Source of the DNA: Gordonia aichiensis NBRC 108223
Lineage (GTDB): Bacteria > Actinomycetota > Actinomycetes > Mycobacteriales > Mycobacteriaceae
Length of the DNA stretch: 64,000 nt
Direction: 5' to 3'
Assembly: GCF_000332975.1 (NCBI RefSeq)
Contig: NZ_BANR01000019.1
Coordinates: 42,815 to 106,814 of the forward strand
The translations under genes and the position numbers were made by a program. Positions 1-9,208 of the stretch are shown in pieces; position 1 is the first letter of the stretch, and every line of letters starts with the position of its first letter. Below the pieces are notes generated by a model, which had not been told where the DNA came from, did not search any database, and saw only the letters and a list, made by a program, of their open reading frames with translations.

Positions 1-25
1 GTGTGGGCGGGAACGGAGAACTCAG

Positions 26-706
26 GTGCGCGTGCTCATCGTCGACGACGATCACAATGTCGCGGAAACCGTACGCCGGATGATGGTGGCCGAGGGGTGG
101 GTCGCAGATGTGGTCGACGACGGAGCGGCCGGGCTGGAGAAGGCGTCAACCGAACACTTCGACGTCGTCGTCCTCGACATCATGATGCCGGGCCTCAACG
201 GCTACGAGGTCGTTCGGTCGATGCGCAGCCAGGGCGTGTGGACACCGGTGTTGATGTTGACTGCCAAGGACGGCGAGTACGACCAAGCCGACGCCTTTGA
301 CTTCGGCGCCGATGACTATCTGACCAAACCGTTCTCGTTTGTTGTGCTGATCGCGCGACTGCGGGCCCTCGCTCGACGAGGCGCACCGGCGCGTCCGGCA
401 GTGTTGACCGCTGGGAGTCTGACGTTGGACCCCGCAGGCCATACTGCGCGCCGTGGCGACACCGAACTGACGCTTACTCCTCGTGAATTCAGCGTGCTGG
501 AGTTCCTGTTGCGCCACAAGGGTGAAGTGGTGACGAAGCGCGAGATCCTCGATTCGGTCTGGGACATCAACTATCGCGGTGACGAGAACGTGGTCGAGGT
601 GTATGTCAGCTATCTACGTCGGAGAATCGATGCGCCATTCGGCTGCAAAGCAATCCAGACAGTACGCGGCGTAGGCTATCGGTTCGCCGAAGACGGTGGG
701 GATTGA
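26..706 (+). CDS. OmpR/PhoB-family DNA-binding response regulator
   Basis: This is a 226-residue two-component response regulator that should bind DNA after phosphorylation by a partner histidine kinase. The receiver domain covers about residues 1-115, with the acidic triad DDD at 7-9, the phospho-acceptor Asp51 in the LDIMMPG motif and the conserved Lys in TKPF. A winged-helix output domain follows at about 125-220 and ends with the typical RGVGYRF. The start is GTG, which leaves the receiver N terminus at full family length. The gene faces the histidine kinase tail to tail and their 3' ends overlap by 31 bp on opposite strands. That is unusual, because such pairs are normally co-directional. 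The target genes are unknown. Confidence 0.93.
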   Translation: MRVLIVDDDHNVAETVRRMMVAEGWVADVVDDGAAGLEKASTEHFDVVVLDIMMPGLNGYEVVRSMRSQGVWTPVLMLTAKDGEYDQADAFDFGADDYLTKPFSFVVLIARLRALARRGAPARPAVLTAGSLTLDPAGHTARRGDTELTLTPREFSVLEFLLRHKGEVVTKREILDSVWDINYRGDENVVEVYVSYLRRRIDAPFGCKAIQTVRGVGYRFAEDGGD

Positions 707-2110
707 GTATCCATCTGCTGCAACGGGAGTCGGAATCCGACAGATGCGCCTCCGTAGTCCGAATCCTCAATGACGACGACCCCGCCATGGGCACGCACGA
801 TCTCGGTGACGATCGACAACCCGAGCCCTGAACCTCCCGATCCTCGCTGCCGTGACGTGTCGAGTCGCACGAACCGGTCTGTCACGCGCGACTTCTCGCC
901 GTCGGGTATTCCGGGGCCATCGTCAGACACGGTGACACTTACTGTGTGACGGGGCGTCATCGACATCCATTCGAATTGCAATGCGACTGACTGCATATCG
1001 CATCGCATTGTCGACGACGTTGCGCAGGGCTCGTGCCAACTTGTCGGCGTCGCCGCTGACCCGGGTCGCCTTGAGGGACACGTCGACGGTGTGCGTGGTC
1101 ACGGCGTCGAGGCGAACGGCTTCTGTGTTGACGATCTCGTCGAGGTCGACGTCGTCGACTCGCAGAGGGATACCGCTTTCGTCTGCACGTGCGAGGATCA
1201 GTAGGTCTGCAACCATCCGCTGCAGTCGCAGTGCATCGGGAAGCAGCACGGAGTCGACAGTGTCGGCGTCGATCGGTTGGCATGTGGTGCTCGACAGATC
1301 GAGAAGCCCGACGATGGTGGTGAGCGGACTGTTGAGTTCATGCGAGGCATCGTTGACGAACTGCAGTTGTCGTTGTCGGGACAACGCGATGCGATGAAGC
1401 ATCTCGTTCATGGTGCGCGCCAGAGCCGCAATCTCGTCCGCGGTTGCTGGTACCGGAACTTGCTGATCGAGGTCCCCGCCGGTGATCTCCTCGACGCGGA
1501 TCCGGATGTCGTCGACCGGTCGGAGGGCGCGACCAACGAAAACGTAGGTGAGTATGGCCATACCGATGACGATGAACGGAAACACAATCGAGCACAGCAC
1601 TCCAAGAGCGGCCACGGTAGCATTGATCGGAGCTTCTTCGGCGCCGACCTGGACGGTGAACGTACCGTTTGCGGTTCCCACGCCGAGCGCGGTTGCCTGG
1701 AATTCTTGGTCGGTGTCGGTTGCACGCGCGCCGTGAACGGTCAGCCGATGCCCTGCTTCGAGCGGCGGCGCCATGGGGCGCGAGTACATCGGGTTGTTGG
1801 TCACTCGAATGGCACCCGATGCGTCGGTGATCTGGATCGCGGCCACGTTCTTACTGGTGGCAAGTAGCGACTGATCGATACCGGCAGGGCCCCGTTCTGT
1901 TCTGATCGAGCCGGCTATCTGCTCGGCTCGCGCCGATGTCTCAGCATCGGCGTTACGCAGCAATACGTGATGCAATGCCTCGACCATGACAACCGCCGCA
2001 ATGGCCAATGCGATCATGACCAAACCTGTCGCGACAAGGGTCAACCGCATGCGTATAGGACGAATCCATTCGGCGGCTCGTCGAAGCGCTGCAGCCGGAT
2101 GCTTGTACAC
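676..2110 (-). pseudogene. Sensor histidine kinase split by a one-base frameshift
   Basis: This is a membrane sensor kinase in two frames. The first 395-residue frame has a transmembrane helix at about 23-45, an extracytoplasmic sensor region, a second helix at about 168-192, a HAMP linker, the H-box with His257 (DASHELNSPLT) and the N-box (NVVDNAMRYA). It then runs into a stop. The ATPase G1 box (DDGPGIP) and G2 box (GSGLGLSI) continue in another frame down to 676. Removing one base from the GGGG run at 951-954 (plus strand) restores a continuous protein of about 478 residues. It could be a real pseudogene or a homopolymer error. It is the obvious partner of the convergent response regulator and lies downstream of a PAP2 gene on the same strand. 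Confidence 0.85.
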
Positions 2111-2285
2111 GTGTCGAGACTAAACACGGTGAGCGGCGCCGTACACCGCTGAGCGTGACGCCGGTGGTGATGTGCCGCGAACCACGTGGCGTACTCCCTC
2201 AGCATCGTTCCGACAGAGTGACTGGCCGTGAACGTCATGGCGTTCCCGTCGGCAGGGCCATCACTATCAGCGAGGACGAACATGG

Positions 2286-2972
2286 CTACGAGCCAAAGTG
2301 TGATCGCTGCCCGTGGGTGTGGACGCGGTGGAGAAACGAATGTCGCCGATCCGCGACTGTATCGGCGGCTGGGAGCACGAGCAGCGCGCAGGCACCGGCG
2401 ACGCACACCGCCGCCATCACGTCTGTGATCCAATGCGCGCCCAGATAGAGCCGGGTCGCCGAGGCAGTCAGAACCACGATCGCGGCGCCGATCCACGTCG
2501 CGATCGCGCCACGGCGATGCATTCGGCCAGCGGTCAGCGCCGCAATTGCGAAAGCCAATGCAGCAGTGCCGGTCACATGGCCCGACGGAAACGAGTAGGT
2601 GGTCTCGAGGACCCCTAGTTGGTCCGTGACCGGCGGTCGAGGTCGTGCCACAACCAGTTTCATCACCTCGCACAGAACAGCGGCCGCTACGACCGTGCTC
2701 AGCAGGGTGGCGGATCGGCGCAGCGTGCCGTCGTGCACGTAGAAGGTAAGCCCGGTGATCCCGGCCCATAGCGCGACAGCCCACGGACCGAAAAGCACAG
2801 TCAGATACGTGGTCGCGGTCGTCAGCGCGGGGGTACGTATGCCTACAAACCAGGACATCACGACGCTGTCGATTCGAACGGGTGCTCCACCAGACAGCAG
2901 AAACCGCAGCGCGTAGACCGCGGCAACCATCAATAGGACACCTCCGAGCGCGATCCTCACACGTGTTTGCAT
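2286..2972 (-). CDS. PAP2-family membrane phosphatase
   Basis: This 228-residue integral membrane protein has the three signature motifs of the PAP2 lipid phosphatase/phosphotransferase family: the KLVVARPRP stretch, the PSGH motif and the TRLYLGAHWITD stretch with the catalytic His and Asp. About five or six hydrophobic helices can be seen. Members dephosphorylate lipid phosphates such as undecaprenyl pyrophosphate or phosphatidate on the outer membrane face. The substrate here cannot be told. It lies 175 bp upstream of the histidine kinase on the same strand, so the two may be co-transcribed. Confidence 0.87.
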   Translation of the reverse strand: MQTRVRIALGGVLLMVAAVYALRFLLSGGAPVRIDSVVMSWFVGIRTPALTTATTYLTVLFGPWAVALWAGITGLTFYVHDGTLRRSATLLSTVVAAAVLCEVMKLVVARPRPPVTDQLGVLETTYSFPSGHVTGTAALAFAIAALTAGRMHRRGAIATWIGAAIVVLTASATRLYLGAHWITDVMAAVCVAGACALLVLPAADTVADRRHSFLHRVHTHGQRSHFGS

Positions 2973-3087
2973 GGCGCAAGCATCCTCGCGCCGTGCTGTG
3001 GAATCGCTGAGTCACGCTGAGTAGTGCTGTTGCAGCCGCGTGGCGTGAGCCGGAAGCGTCGGTGACCGCGAGGCCCGGTGGCGAGCA

Positions 3088-4074
3088 CTAGCCGACTGGC
3101 GAGTGGTCGTAGTCTTCCTTGACGAAGCGAAGGTGAGTCCAGGTATCGACAACGTGAACGCCTGGGCTGGCGCGGATCAGGTCAATGACTTCGGCCATCT
3201 GTGAGTGCGAGACCGAAATCGCGGTACCGATGACGGCGTAGCGGCCAATGGACGACGCAAGGTACTGGATGGTGTCCCACTCCTGCAGTTTCTCGATGAC
3301 GGGACTCGAATCACCATGAACAGTGAGCCCGAATCCCACGACATGCTGGGTGTTGAGTACGTCAGGACGGATGCGCGCTCCGATATGCAGTACACCGCCG
3401 TCGATCAGACGCGCGACACGCGTACGCACTGCGGATGGTGAGAGTTCCGTGTGTTTGCCGAGTTCGACAAAACTGGTACGACCGTCTCGTTGCAGCATCT
3501 CCAAGAGCAGCCGATCGGTGGTGTCTACGTCACTGACAGACAACGGCCTGGGAGGCCAGTACGCGTCTTTGGCGATCGAGAGGTAACTGGAAGTGGTGAC
3601 CTGGGCGACCCCGTCAATCGCGGTGATCCTCGCCAGCGCCGCTGCAAGACTCTGCTGATCGGCACATCGCAACTCGACCACCAGAGCATGCGCTCCGGCG
3701 GTGACACTGACAAACGGTACGTCTTCATCGGCGGCAAGCACCTCACCTACCCGGGCGGCAGGACCCGTCACGACGACCGACGCGTGCGCATAGGCGTGCA
3801 GCCCGAACACCGAGGGGTGGACAACCCCTCGCACTTCGACGATTCGATCGTCGAGAAGACGCAGAACCCGTGCCCTGGTTGATGGACGTGATAGTTCGAT
3901 CGCCTCGGAGATGTTCTGAAAACTCGCACGCCCATCGTGCTGAAGCAACTCGATGATGCGTCGATCGATGTCATCGATCGGAGGTTTCGCAGTGGCATTC
4001 GCACCTGTGGCCATTGCTTCACGGTATAAGAACGAACGGCGACCGAAACCGTCTGGACGCTCACCGGTCACCAC
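3088..4074 (-). CDS. Lrp/AsnC-family regulator with two tandem AsnC modules
   Basis: This 328-residue regulator carries two HTH-AsnC plus ligand-binding modules instead of the usual one (about 150 residues). The first HTH is near 33-80 (IDDIDRRIIELLQHDGRASF) and the second near 180-230 (VDTTDRLLLEMLQRDGRTSF). The ligand-sensing halves share the same pattern. The GTG start at 4074 has a GAGGAAG box nine bases upstream that overlaps the stop of the ureohydrolase gene; an ATG at 4014 would trim 20 residues. As the last gene of the permease/amidohydrolase/ureohydrolase operon it is probably the local regulator, sensing the substrate or product. A palindromic candidate site lies upstream of the operon at 8287-8331. 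Confidence 0.9.
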   Translation of the reverse strand: MVTGERPDGFGRRSFLYREAMATGANATAKPPIDDIDRRIIELLQHDGRASFQNISEAIELSRPSTRARVLRLLDDRIVEVRGVVHPSVFGLHAYAHASVVVTGPAARVGEVLAADEDVPFVSVTAGAHALVVELRCADQQSLAAALARITAIDGVAQVTTSSYLSIAKDAYWPPRPLSVSDVDTTDRLLLEMLQRDGRTSFVELGKHTELSPSAVRTRVARLIDGGVLHIGARIRPDVLNTQHVVGFGLTVHGDSSPVIEKLQEWDTIQYLASSIGRYAVIGTAISVSHSQMAEVIDLIRASPGVHVVDTWTHLRFVKEDYDHSPVG

Positions 4075-4088
4075 TACTCGGTGCTTCC

Positions 4089-5048
4089 TCAGCGTCGCGC
4101 CGGTACCACACTGAGCAACTCGTAGGCGGTGTGCGCCGCCGCGAGCGCGGTCAACTCGGCGTGGTCATAAGCAGGACTCACCTCGACGATGTCCATCCCC
4201 ACGATGTTCAAGCCCGCCAGGCCTCTCACCATCTCCAGAAGTTCGCGACTTGTCAGGCCACCTGCTTCAGGGGTGCCCGTGCCCGGCGCGTGAGCCGGAT
4301 CCAGCACGTCTATGTCCACCGACACGTACACGGGCCGGTCACCCAACCGTGCCCGCATTCGGTCGATCAGCGCATCAATGCCGGTACGAGCGAACTCGCG
4401 GCAATTGATCGCCGCGAACCCCATCTCTTCGCTCTCGTCGAGGTCGAGCTTGGCATAGAGAGGGCCGCGCAATCCGACGTGCATGGAGTGCTCTCTGTCG
4501 ATCAGGCCTTCTTCGGAAGCACGACGAAACGGTGTGCCGTGCGTATACGGTTCACCGAAATAGGTGTCCCAGGTGTCCAAATGGGCATCAAAGTGCAGAA
4601 CGGCGAGGGGGCCGTACATTCGGTGAGCAACGCGCAGCAGCGGCAACGCTATCGTGTGATCGCCGCCCAGGGTCAGCAGAGTTCGTCCGGTCCCGACAAG
4701 CGACGAAGCCGATGATTCGATGGCGGAGATTGCAGCTCGGATGTCGTATGGACTGACCCCGATGTCTCCGGCGTCGGCAACCTGGTTGCGCGAGAACGGA
4801 AATCGGTCGTTCGCCGGATTGTAGGGTCGCAGTAGCCGTGAGCCCTGTCTGATGTGCGTGGGGCCGAATCGCGTGCCCGGTCGGTAGCTCACACCACTGT
4901 CGATGGGGACTCCCCAGATGAGTACGTCGGCGTCGGCCACGCTATCCAGGCGAGGTAGTCGAGCAAAGGTACTCTCGCCGCCGTACCGCGGCACTACCGC
5001 CGCGTCGACCGGACCGACAGGCGCTGGCATGATCGTCTCGTCGTTCAT
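4089..5048 (-). CDS. Agmatinase-family ureohydrolase (agmatinase / guanidinobutyrase / related guanidine hydrolase)
   Basis: This 319-residue binuclear manganese ureohydrolase hydrolyses a guanidino group to urea and an amine. All metal-binding signatures are present: GGDHT, the DAHLD pair within [10 protein letters not shown], and SVDIDVLDP. The loop GTGTPEAGG is typical of agmatinases and guanidinobutyrases rather than arginases. The exact substrate (agmatine, guanidinobutyrate, guanidine or another) cannot be read from the sequence. The start is the ATG at 5048, which overlaps the stop of the DMFase-like gene by four bases (ATGA), indicating translational coupling. A longer in-frame extension to 5156 lies inside the upstream gene and is not credible. 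Confidence 0.9.
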   Translation of the reverse strand: MNDETIMPAPVGPVDAAVVPRYGGESTFARLPRLDSVADADVLIWGVPIDSGVSYRPGTRFGPTHIRQGSRLLRPYNPANDRFPFSRNQVADAGDIGVSPYDIRAAISAIESSASSLVGTGRTLLTLGGDHTIALPLLRVAHRMYGPLAVLHFDAHLDTWDTYFGEPYTHGTPFRRASEEGLIDREHSMHVGLRGPLYAKLDLDESEEMGFAAINCREFARTGIDALIDRMRARLGDRPVYVSVDIDVLDPAHAPGTGTPEAGGLTSRELLEMVRGLAGLNIVGMDIVEVSPAYDHAELTALAAAHTAYELLSVVPARR

Positions 5049-6661
5049 CGTTTCCTCCCGGCAATGTCTTCTGCTGCAGGCGAACCCAACCGATCGAGTA
5101 CGTTGCGAGTGATTCGTTCGGTGAAGCCGTCGTGGCGCATCAGTCCACTGACCCATTCCGCCGATCCGGCATTGAAGACCGTGCCGGCGCCCCTGGAGTA
5201 TTCGGCAATCATTCCGGAACCGAACTCTGTATCAAGATGATCCGGAGTGTCCCCGTTGAACATCGCGTGAGCGAGCTCTTCTGCCTCATCGAGAGGCGCA
5301 CCGATGGCGACGGTACCGTTCCAGAGGTCGCGCGAACCGCGAACGGCCGGCGCCATCGCAATGATCTGGAGGTCACTGCTGGCTCCGTCGGCGCCCGTGG
5401 CGTACGGCAATCCTTTCCGAAAGGTGTAGTCGACGCCGTCCACCTCGAAACCGAATACGACGATCGGGGCTGCACCGAAAACGTCGCCGTAGTAGAGGTC
5501 CGTGCCTTTCAGCGCCCAATGGTCCGGCCGATAGACCGTGAACCCGCCGCTCGACCGAGGCGTTGTAGCACCGAAGCGCGAATAGATTCCGGCGTTGCCG
5601 GTGAGCCCCATCGTGTGTGCTCCCGGCCGGTTGATCTCCGGCCAGTCCCACGCCGTGGTCACGCGCGTCGGATCAACCGTGAGCATCGGGTCGGCGGCCG
5701 GATCTTTGAAACAGGTTTGGGTGCCTGCGTCGAGATCAAGGCGCACCTGCCACAGGAAGTTCCCACCGAACCTGGCGAGGCCCGCGCCGCCATCGACAAA
5801 TGCGTCGATTCGATCGCGCATTTCCCATGTCCAGTACTCGTCGTGCCCGGCGATGACTGCGCACGAGTAGCCTGCCAGCGCGTCGGAATCCGCGTGCAGA
5901 TCATGCTGGGTCACATGATGAAAGGTGTAGCCCTGTTCCTCGGCCCAGACGGTGAACGGTCGTTCGTACGTAGCCCAGAACGAATCGGCGTGGTGGCGGG
6001 AATAGCCATTGAGCCAAGCCCATTCGTAGGCGGGGTGTCTGGGAATCCATCCGGGTTCGGGGCTGTCGGTATGTACGTTGCGGGGCGCGCCTGCCGGTTT
6101 CCGCAGCATTCCCCGTGCGACGGGACGTCGGGTAGACGACACGGGACTTGGCAGGTCGTCGCCCTCCTCGTTCACCACCCCGCGATAGTGATTCGCCCCG
6201 CCCCAATCGTTGTACGCCAGCATCGTGCTCGTCGTGTGGATCAGCACGAAGTCAGCGTCGGCGGGCGTTGACGATCGAACGATGAAGAAGCCCTCGCTCT
6301 CGACCACACGTCCGCGATGTCGTGCTCTCAGAATGACGAGATAGAAGCCGGACTCCCACTCGGAATCGACGACGACCGACAGCGATTCCGGCCAGCCGCA
6401 CCCCACCGCATACGCGTCGGCCGGCGTCGGGTGTTGTCTGCCGGGAAGTCCCGTTTGAGTAAAGACCGTCGTGGGGCGAGCGCCGTCCCGAATGATCTCC
6501 ACGTCGTATTCATCGGTGTTCGCGTAGACCATGATGGAGACGTTCTCGCCGCCCAGGTAGCTGAATTTGTCTGTGTAGCACCATAATTCAGATGCCTCGG
6601 GATACTGGCCCGGTCGCTCGATCAGTCCTCCGGGTTGTGACCACGCCTGCAGCTTGTCCAT
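5045..6661 (-). CDS. N,N-dimethylformamidase large-subunit-like amidohydrolase
   Basis: This 538-residue protein resembles the C-terminal catalytic part of the DMFase beta subunit family, which hydrolyses N-substituted formamides using a tyrosinate-bound mononuclear iron. The family-like segments [29 protein letters not shown] and [10 protein letters not shown] can be seen. It is shorter than classical large subunits (about 760 residues), and no small-subunit gene lies nearby. No signal peptide is visible. The start at ATG 6661 has GAGGAAG six bases upstream; a GTG at 6667 directly abuts that box and is less likely. It is coupled to the ureohydrolase and follows the permease by 80 bp. The substrate is unknown; it probably cleaves an amide or amidine-like C-N bond. 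Confidence 0.72.
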   Translation of the reverse strand: MDKLQAWSQPGGLIERPGQYPEASELWCYTDKFSYLGGENVSIMVYANTDEYDVEIIRDGARPTTVFTQTGLPGRQHPTPADAYAVGCGWPESLSVVVDSEWESGFYLVILRARHRGRVVESEGFFIVRSSTPADADFVLIHTTSTMLAYNDWGGANHYRGVVNEEGDDLPSPVSSTRRPVARGMLRKPAGAPRNVHTDSPEPGWIPRHPAYEWAWLNGYSRHHADSFWATYERPFTVWAEEQGYTFHHVTQHDLHADSDALAGYSCAVIAGHDEYWTWEMRDRIDAFVDGGAGLARFGGNFLWQVRLDLDAGTQTCFKDPAADPMLTVDPTRVTTAWDWPEINRPGAHTMGLTGNAGIYSRFGATTPRSSGGFTVYRPDHWALKGTDLYYGDVFGAAPIVVFGFEVDGVDYTFRKGLPYATGADGASSDLQIIAMAPAVRGSRDLWNGTVAIGAPLDEAEELAHAMFNGDTPDHLDTEFGSGMIAEYSRGAGTVFNAGSAEWVSGLMRHDGFTERITRNVLDRLGSPAAEDIAGRKR

Positions 6662-6741
6662 ACTCACCTTCCTCTTTCTGTTCTGAGCTCATCCGGTCCA
6701 CACGTCAGGTGATCTCATGTCGGCATCGGTCGATGTCGTGG

Positions 6742-8190
6742 TCACTGGTCGCCGGACCTGCGGCGGCGGTGCGTACGCGTCAGAATGAACCCCCGGGTCA
6801 ACCCGACGCCGGCGGCGACGACCAGCGGCACGAAGATCAATGCGTTACCTGCCGTGCCAAGTCCGGTGAGCTGTCCCATGTTTGCGACGAGGACGACAGC
6901 GACCATGGCGAGAACTATCGCCGAAGCAGTCGGTGCCACGACTCGATTCCATCGGGATTCGCCGTAGTCGTTGCGTCGGAAGAATCTCACAACGGCGACC
7001 GACGTCAGTACCTGGAGGACAAGAACTGTCAAGATCGTTGGGCTCGTGGTCCACACCACGACCTGCGTGTATGCGTCCGTGGGTGTAAAAGCAAAAGCAA
7101 GCAGAACGCCCGATACCAACAGGTACTGGACGACACCCGCAACACTGGGAGTCATCGTAGTCGGTGAGACGCGGCCGAGAACTGACGGCACAACCCCGGT
7201 TCTTCCCATCGCGAACAAATAGCGAGTGCACACGTTATGCAGTGCGAGACACCCGGCAAAGAAACTCGTGACAATCAACAAGCGCATTACTTCGGTCATG
7301 GTGGCGCCGGCAAACTCACTGTTGAGCGTGAATACCAATGCTGATGGGTCGCCCGAAAGAACATCGCCGATTCTGCTGATCCCGATGGCCTGCACGATAA
7401 CCCATGCGCAGAATGTATAGATGAAAGTCAAAGCGGCAACAGCAATATATGTCGCCCGGGAGATCGTTTTCGCGGGCTCGACGCACTCATCGCTGTACAC
7501 CGCTGTTTGCTCGAATCCGACAAATGATGTGAATGTGAGCAGGAAAGCGCCGGCGACACCACTGGAGAAGACCGAGCCGAATGTTATTCCGGCCAGTGAG
7601 ATACCTTCGTGTCCGCCGTGCGCCAGGACTGCTACGCAGAAGACCGCGAGGGTGCCCAGCTCGAGAGCCATGAGCACGAGAAGGATTCGCGCTCCAAAAT
7701 CGACCTTCCGGTAAGCGATAATTGCCACGACCACCGAAACGACCAGCGCGCAGACATAGATCGGAGGTGTCAATCCGGCAATGGAACCGACTGTCGCGGA
7801 GAGGAAGACGCCGCATGCCAGCACAAAACCGATCTGGCCGCCCAGATAGCCGACGTAAGCCAGTAACGCCGCTCCGGCTCCCACGGTCCGAGTGAATCCC
7901 TCGGAAATATAGGCATAGAAGGCTCCGGATCCTCGGAAATGTCTACTCATTGCCGTGTAGCCGACAGCAAAGAGTAGGTATATGAGGCCCGGCACCAGGT
8001 AAGCCAGGGGGAACGATGCCCCCGCGGCGCCGAGTCCCAGAGGAGCGAAGCCGACCAGCACTGTTAACGGCGATGCCGCTCCGATGACGAAGACCACGAG
8101 GTGTCGAACCTTCATCGACCCGCTGTGCAGAGGGTTGCCGTCGTCGTCCGCGGACGGGCCGACGGCTGTTGCGGCTGGTGTATCTGTCAT
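6742..8190 (-). CDS. APC-superfamily amino acid/polyamine permease
   Basis: This 482-residue polytopic membrane protein has about twelve hydrophobic helices and the APC opening helix (VIGAASPLTVLVG). A GSGAFYAYI-like segment follows helix 2, as in amino acid/polyamine/organocation importers. The start ATG has AGGAA six bases upstream. It is the first gene of the minus-strand operon with the DMFase-like amidohydrolase, the ureohydrolase and the double AsnC regulator, so it is inferred to import their substrate. By eye this gene has more A and T than the 10-60 kb region, which fits acquisition by transfer but was not measured. Confidence 0.88.
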   Translation of the reverse strand: MTDTPAATAVGPSADDDGNPLHSGSMKVRHLVVFVIGAASPLTVLVGFAPLGLGAAGASFPLAYLVPGLIYLLFAVGYTAMSRHFRGSGAFYAYISEGFTRTVGAGAALLAYVGYLGGQIGFVLACGVFLSATVGSIAGLTPPIYVCALVVSVVVAIIAYRKVDFGARILLVLMALELGTLAVFCVAVLAHGGHEGISLAGITFGSVFSSGVAGAFLLTFTSFVGFEQTAVYSDECVEPAKTISRATYIAVAALTFIYTFCAWVIVQAIGISRIGDVLSGDPSALVFTLNSEFAGATMTEVMRLLIVTSFFAGCLALHNVCTRYLFAMGRTGVVPSVLGRVSPTTMTPSVAGVVQYLLVSGVLLAFAFTPTDAYTQVVVWTTSPTILTVLVLQVLTSVAVVRFFRRNDYGESRWNRVVAPTASAIVLAMVAVVLVANMGQLTGLGTAGNALIFVPLVVAAGVGLTRGFILTRTHRRRRSGDQ

Positions 8191-8560
8191 CAGGCGTTCC
8201 TAGTGTGAAGGCATGAGCTGAACGACGAATGCTCGGGAGGGACGCATCGCCTCTGAGCTGCGGGCTTCATTGACCACTCGGCCGACATTCGTAGGCGAAA
8301 CTGCACAACTACCTACGAATAGTTCGTACGAGTACTCTTGCACAGACATATAGAGAGGTCAACTGCAGATTCTGCGTACGCTGTCCGTCAAGATCGGAGA
8401 ATGGGGGGTGGAGGATGTCGGGTGGTCGCCGCTCGCGACGTGCCGAACCCTCCACCGAACTGGAGCAGTGCAGCTCGCGATTCATGCTCGGCATCTACCG
8501 TGTTGCTGGTCAGGGTTCGCTTCTCACGGCGAAGGGGAGGTGGTCACCGACGGGCGGTGG
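8191..8560. other. Intergenic region upstream of the permease operon
   Basis: This 370-base stretch holds no convincing gene. Short open frames around 8338-8640 lack family features and ribosome sites. It should contain the operon promoter (reading left) and the palindromic candidate operator described separately. Confidence 0.6.
8287..8331. promoter_or_regulatory. Candidate AsnC-type operator upstream of the permease operon
   Basis: The region contains TACGAA-tag-TTCGTA (8314-8328), a perfect inverted repeat with a three-base spacer. A further ATTCGTAGG (8287-8295) is the exact reverse complement of CCTACGAAT (8312-8320). TTCGTA therefore occurs twice on the plus strand (8288, 8323) and TACGAA once. 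Lrp/AsnC regulators bind such short dyads in series, so this is a plausible site for the regulator encoded at 3088-4074. It lies about 100-140 bp before the permease start. Binding is inference. Confidence 0.55.
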
Positions 8561-8968
8561 TCACCGACGAAGCGTAAAGGTGAGTGCCGGTGTACTTCCC
8601 GCGACGCCGATGCCGTTGTAGCCGCCGCGTCCGTCTGAGGTGAGTTCGTCGCGGATGCCGGGGAGCCCGGACCGTGCGTAATCCACGACGATGACCGGCC
8701 GGCCATTGACCACCGAGTTGGCGCGGTAAACGTCGGCGGGGACGATTCGGCCGGCAATCGTGTCGTTGATGACCGTCGCGCCGGTGAAGTCCTTGCCGAA
8801 CCAGATGGCATTGGCAGGCGTCGACCATCCGGTCAGCTGCCCGCTGTAGTGGCCGGTGGGAAAGGGCGGCTGCGGGGCCGCGTGAGCCTCGCCGTTCAGA
8901 GACCCGACGAGAGTGAATGCTGCGGTGGCCGTCGCTGTGACGACTGCCGTGCGGAGGGCTGTTCTCAT
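8561..8968 (-). CDS. Small secreted protein of unknown function
   Basis: This 135-residue protein starts with a signal peptide: Arg near the N terminus, a hydrophobic stretch about residues 8-24, and a likely cut after AHA at about residue 31. The mature part of about 100 residues has no family I recognise. It is rich in Gly and Thr and has no cysteines. It stands alone; about 240 bp with no visible gene separate it from the SHOCT-domain gene, which reads the other way. Confidence 0.72.
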   Translation of the reverse strand: MRTALRTAVVTATATAAFTLVGSLNGEAHAAPQPPFPTGHYSGQLTGWSTPANAIWFGKDFTGATVINDTIAGRIVPADVYRANSVVNGRPVIVVDYARSGLPGIRDELTSDGRGGYNGIGVAGSTPALTFTLRR

Positions 8969-9208
8969 TGGTCGTCTCCTGATTGGCGTGGCGCTCTCTG
9001 CTCAGGGTTCGACACAAAGAACGGCTCGGATTGGCCGTCAGTGGTTCCCATCGATGGATCCGAGTATGTGAACGGATCGATCACCGAGCCTGCAGCCCGC
9101 GGATGAGGACTGACGATCAACAACAGCAGCAGCTTCGAATCGCCCCCTGCCTGGCACCGGCTCGGCTCGTACACTTGGTGCGCATTCCGACGACGAAAGA
9201 GTCACAGC

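Noticed and set aside
8338..8640. Short plus-strand frames between the permease and the secreted protein
   Set aside because: There are three overlapping frames with no motif, and the secreted protein on the other strand explains the right part.
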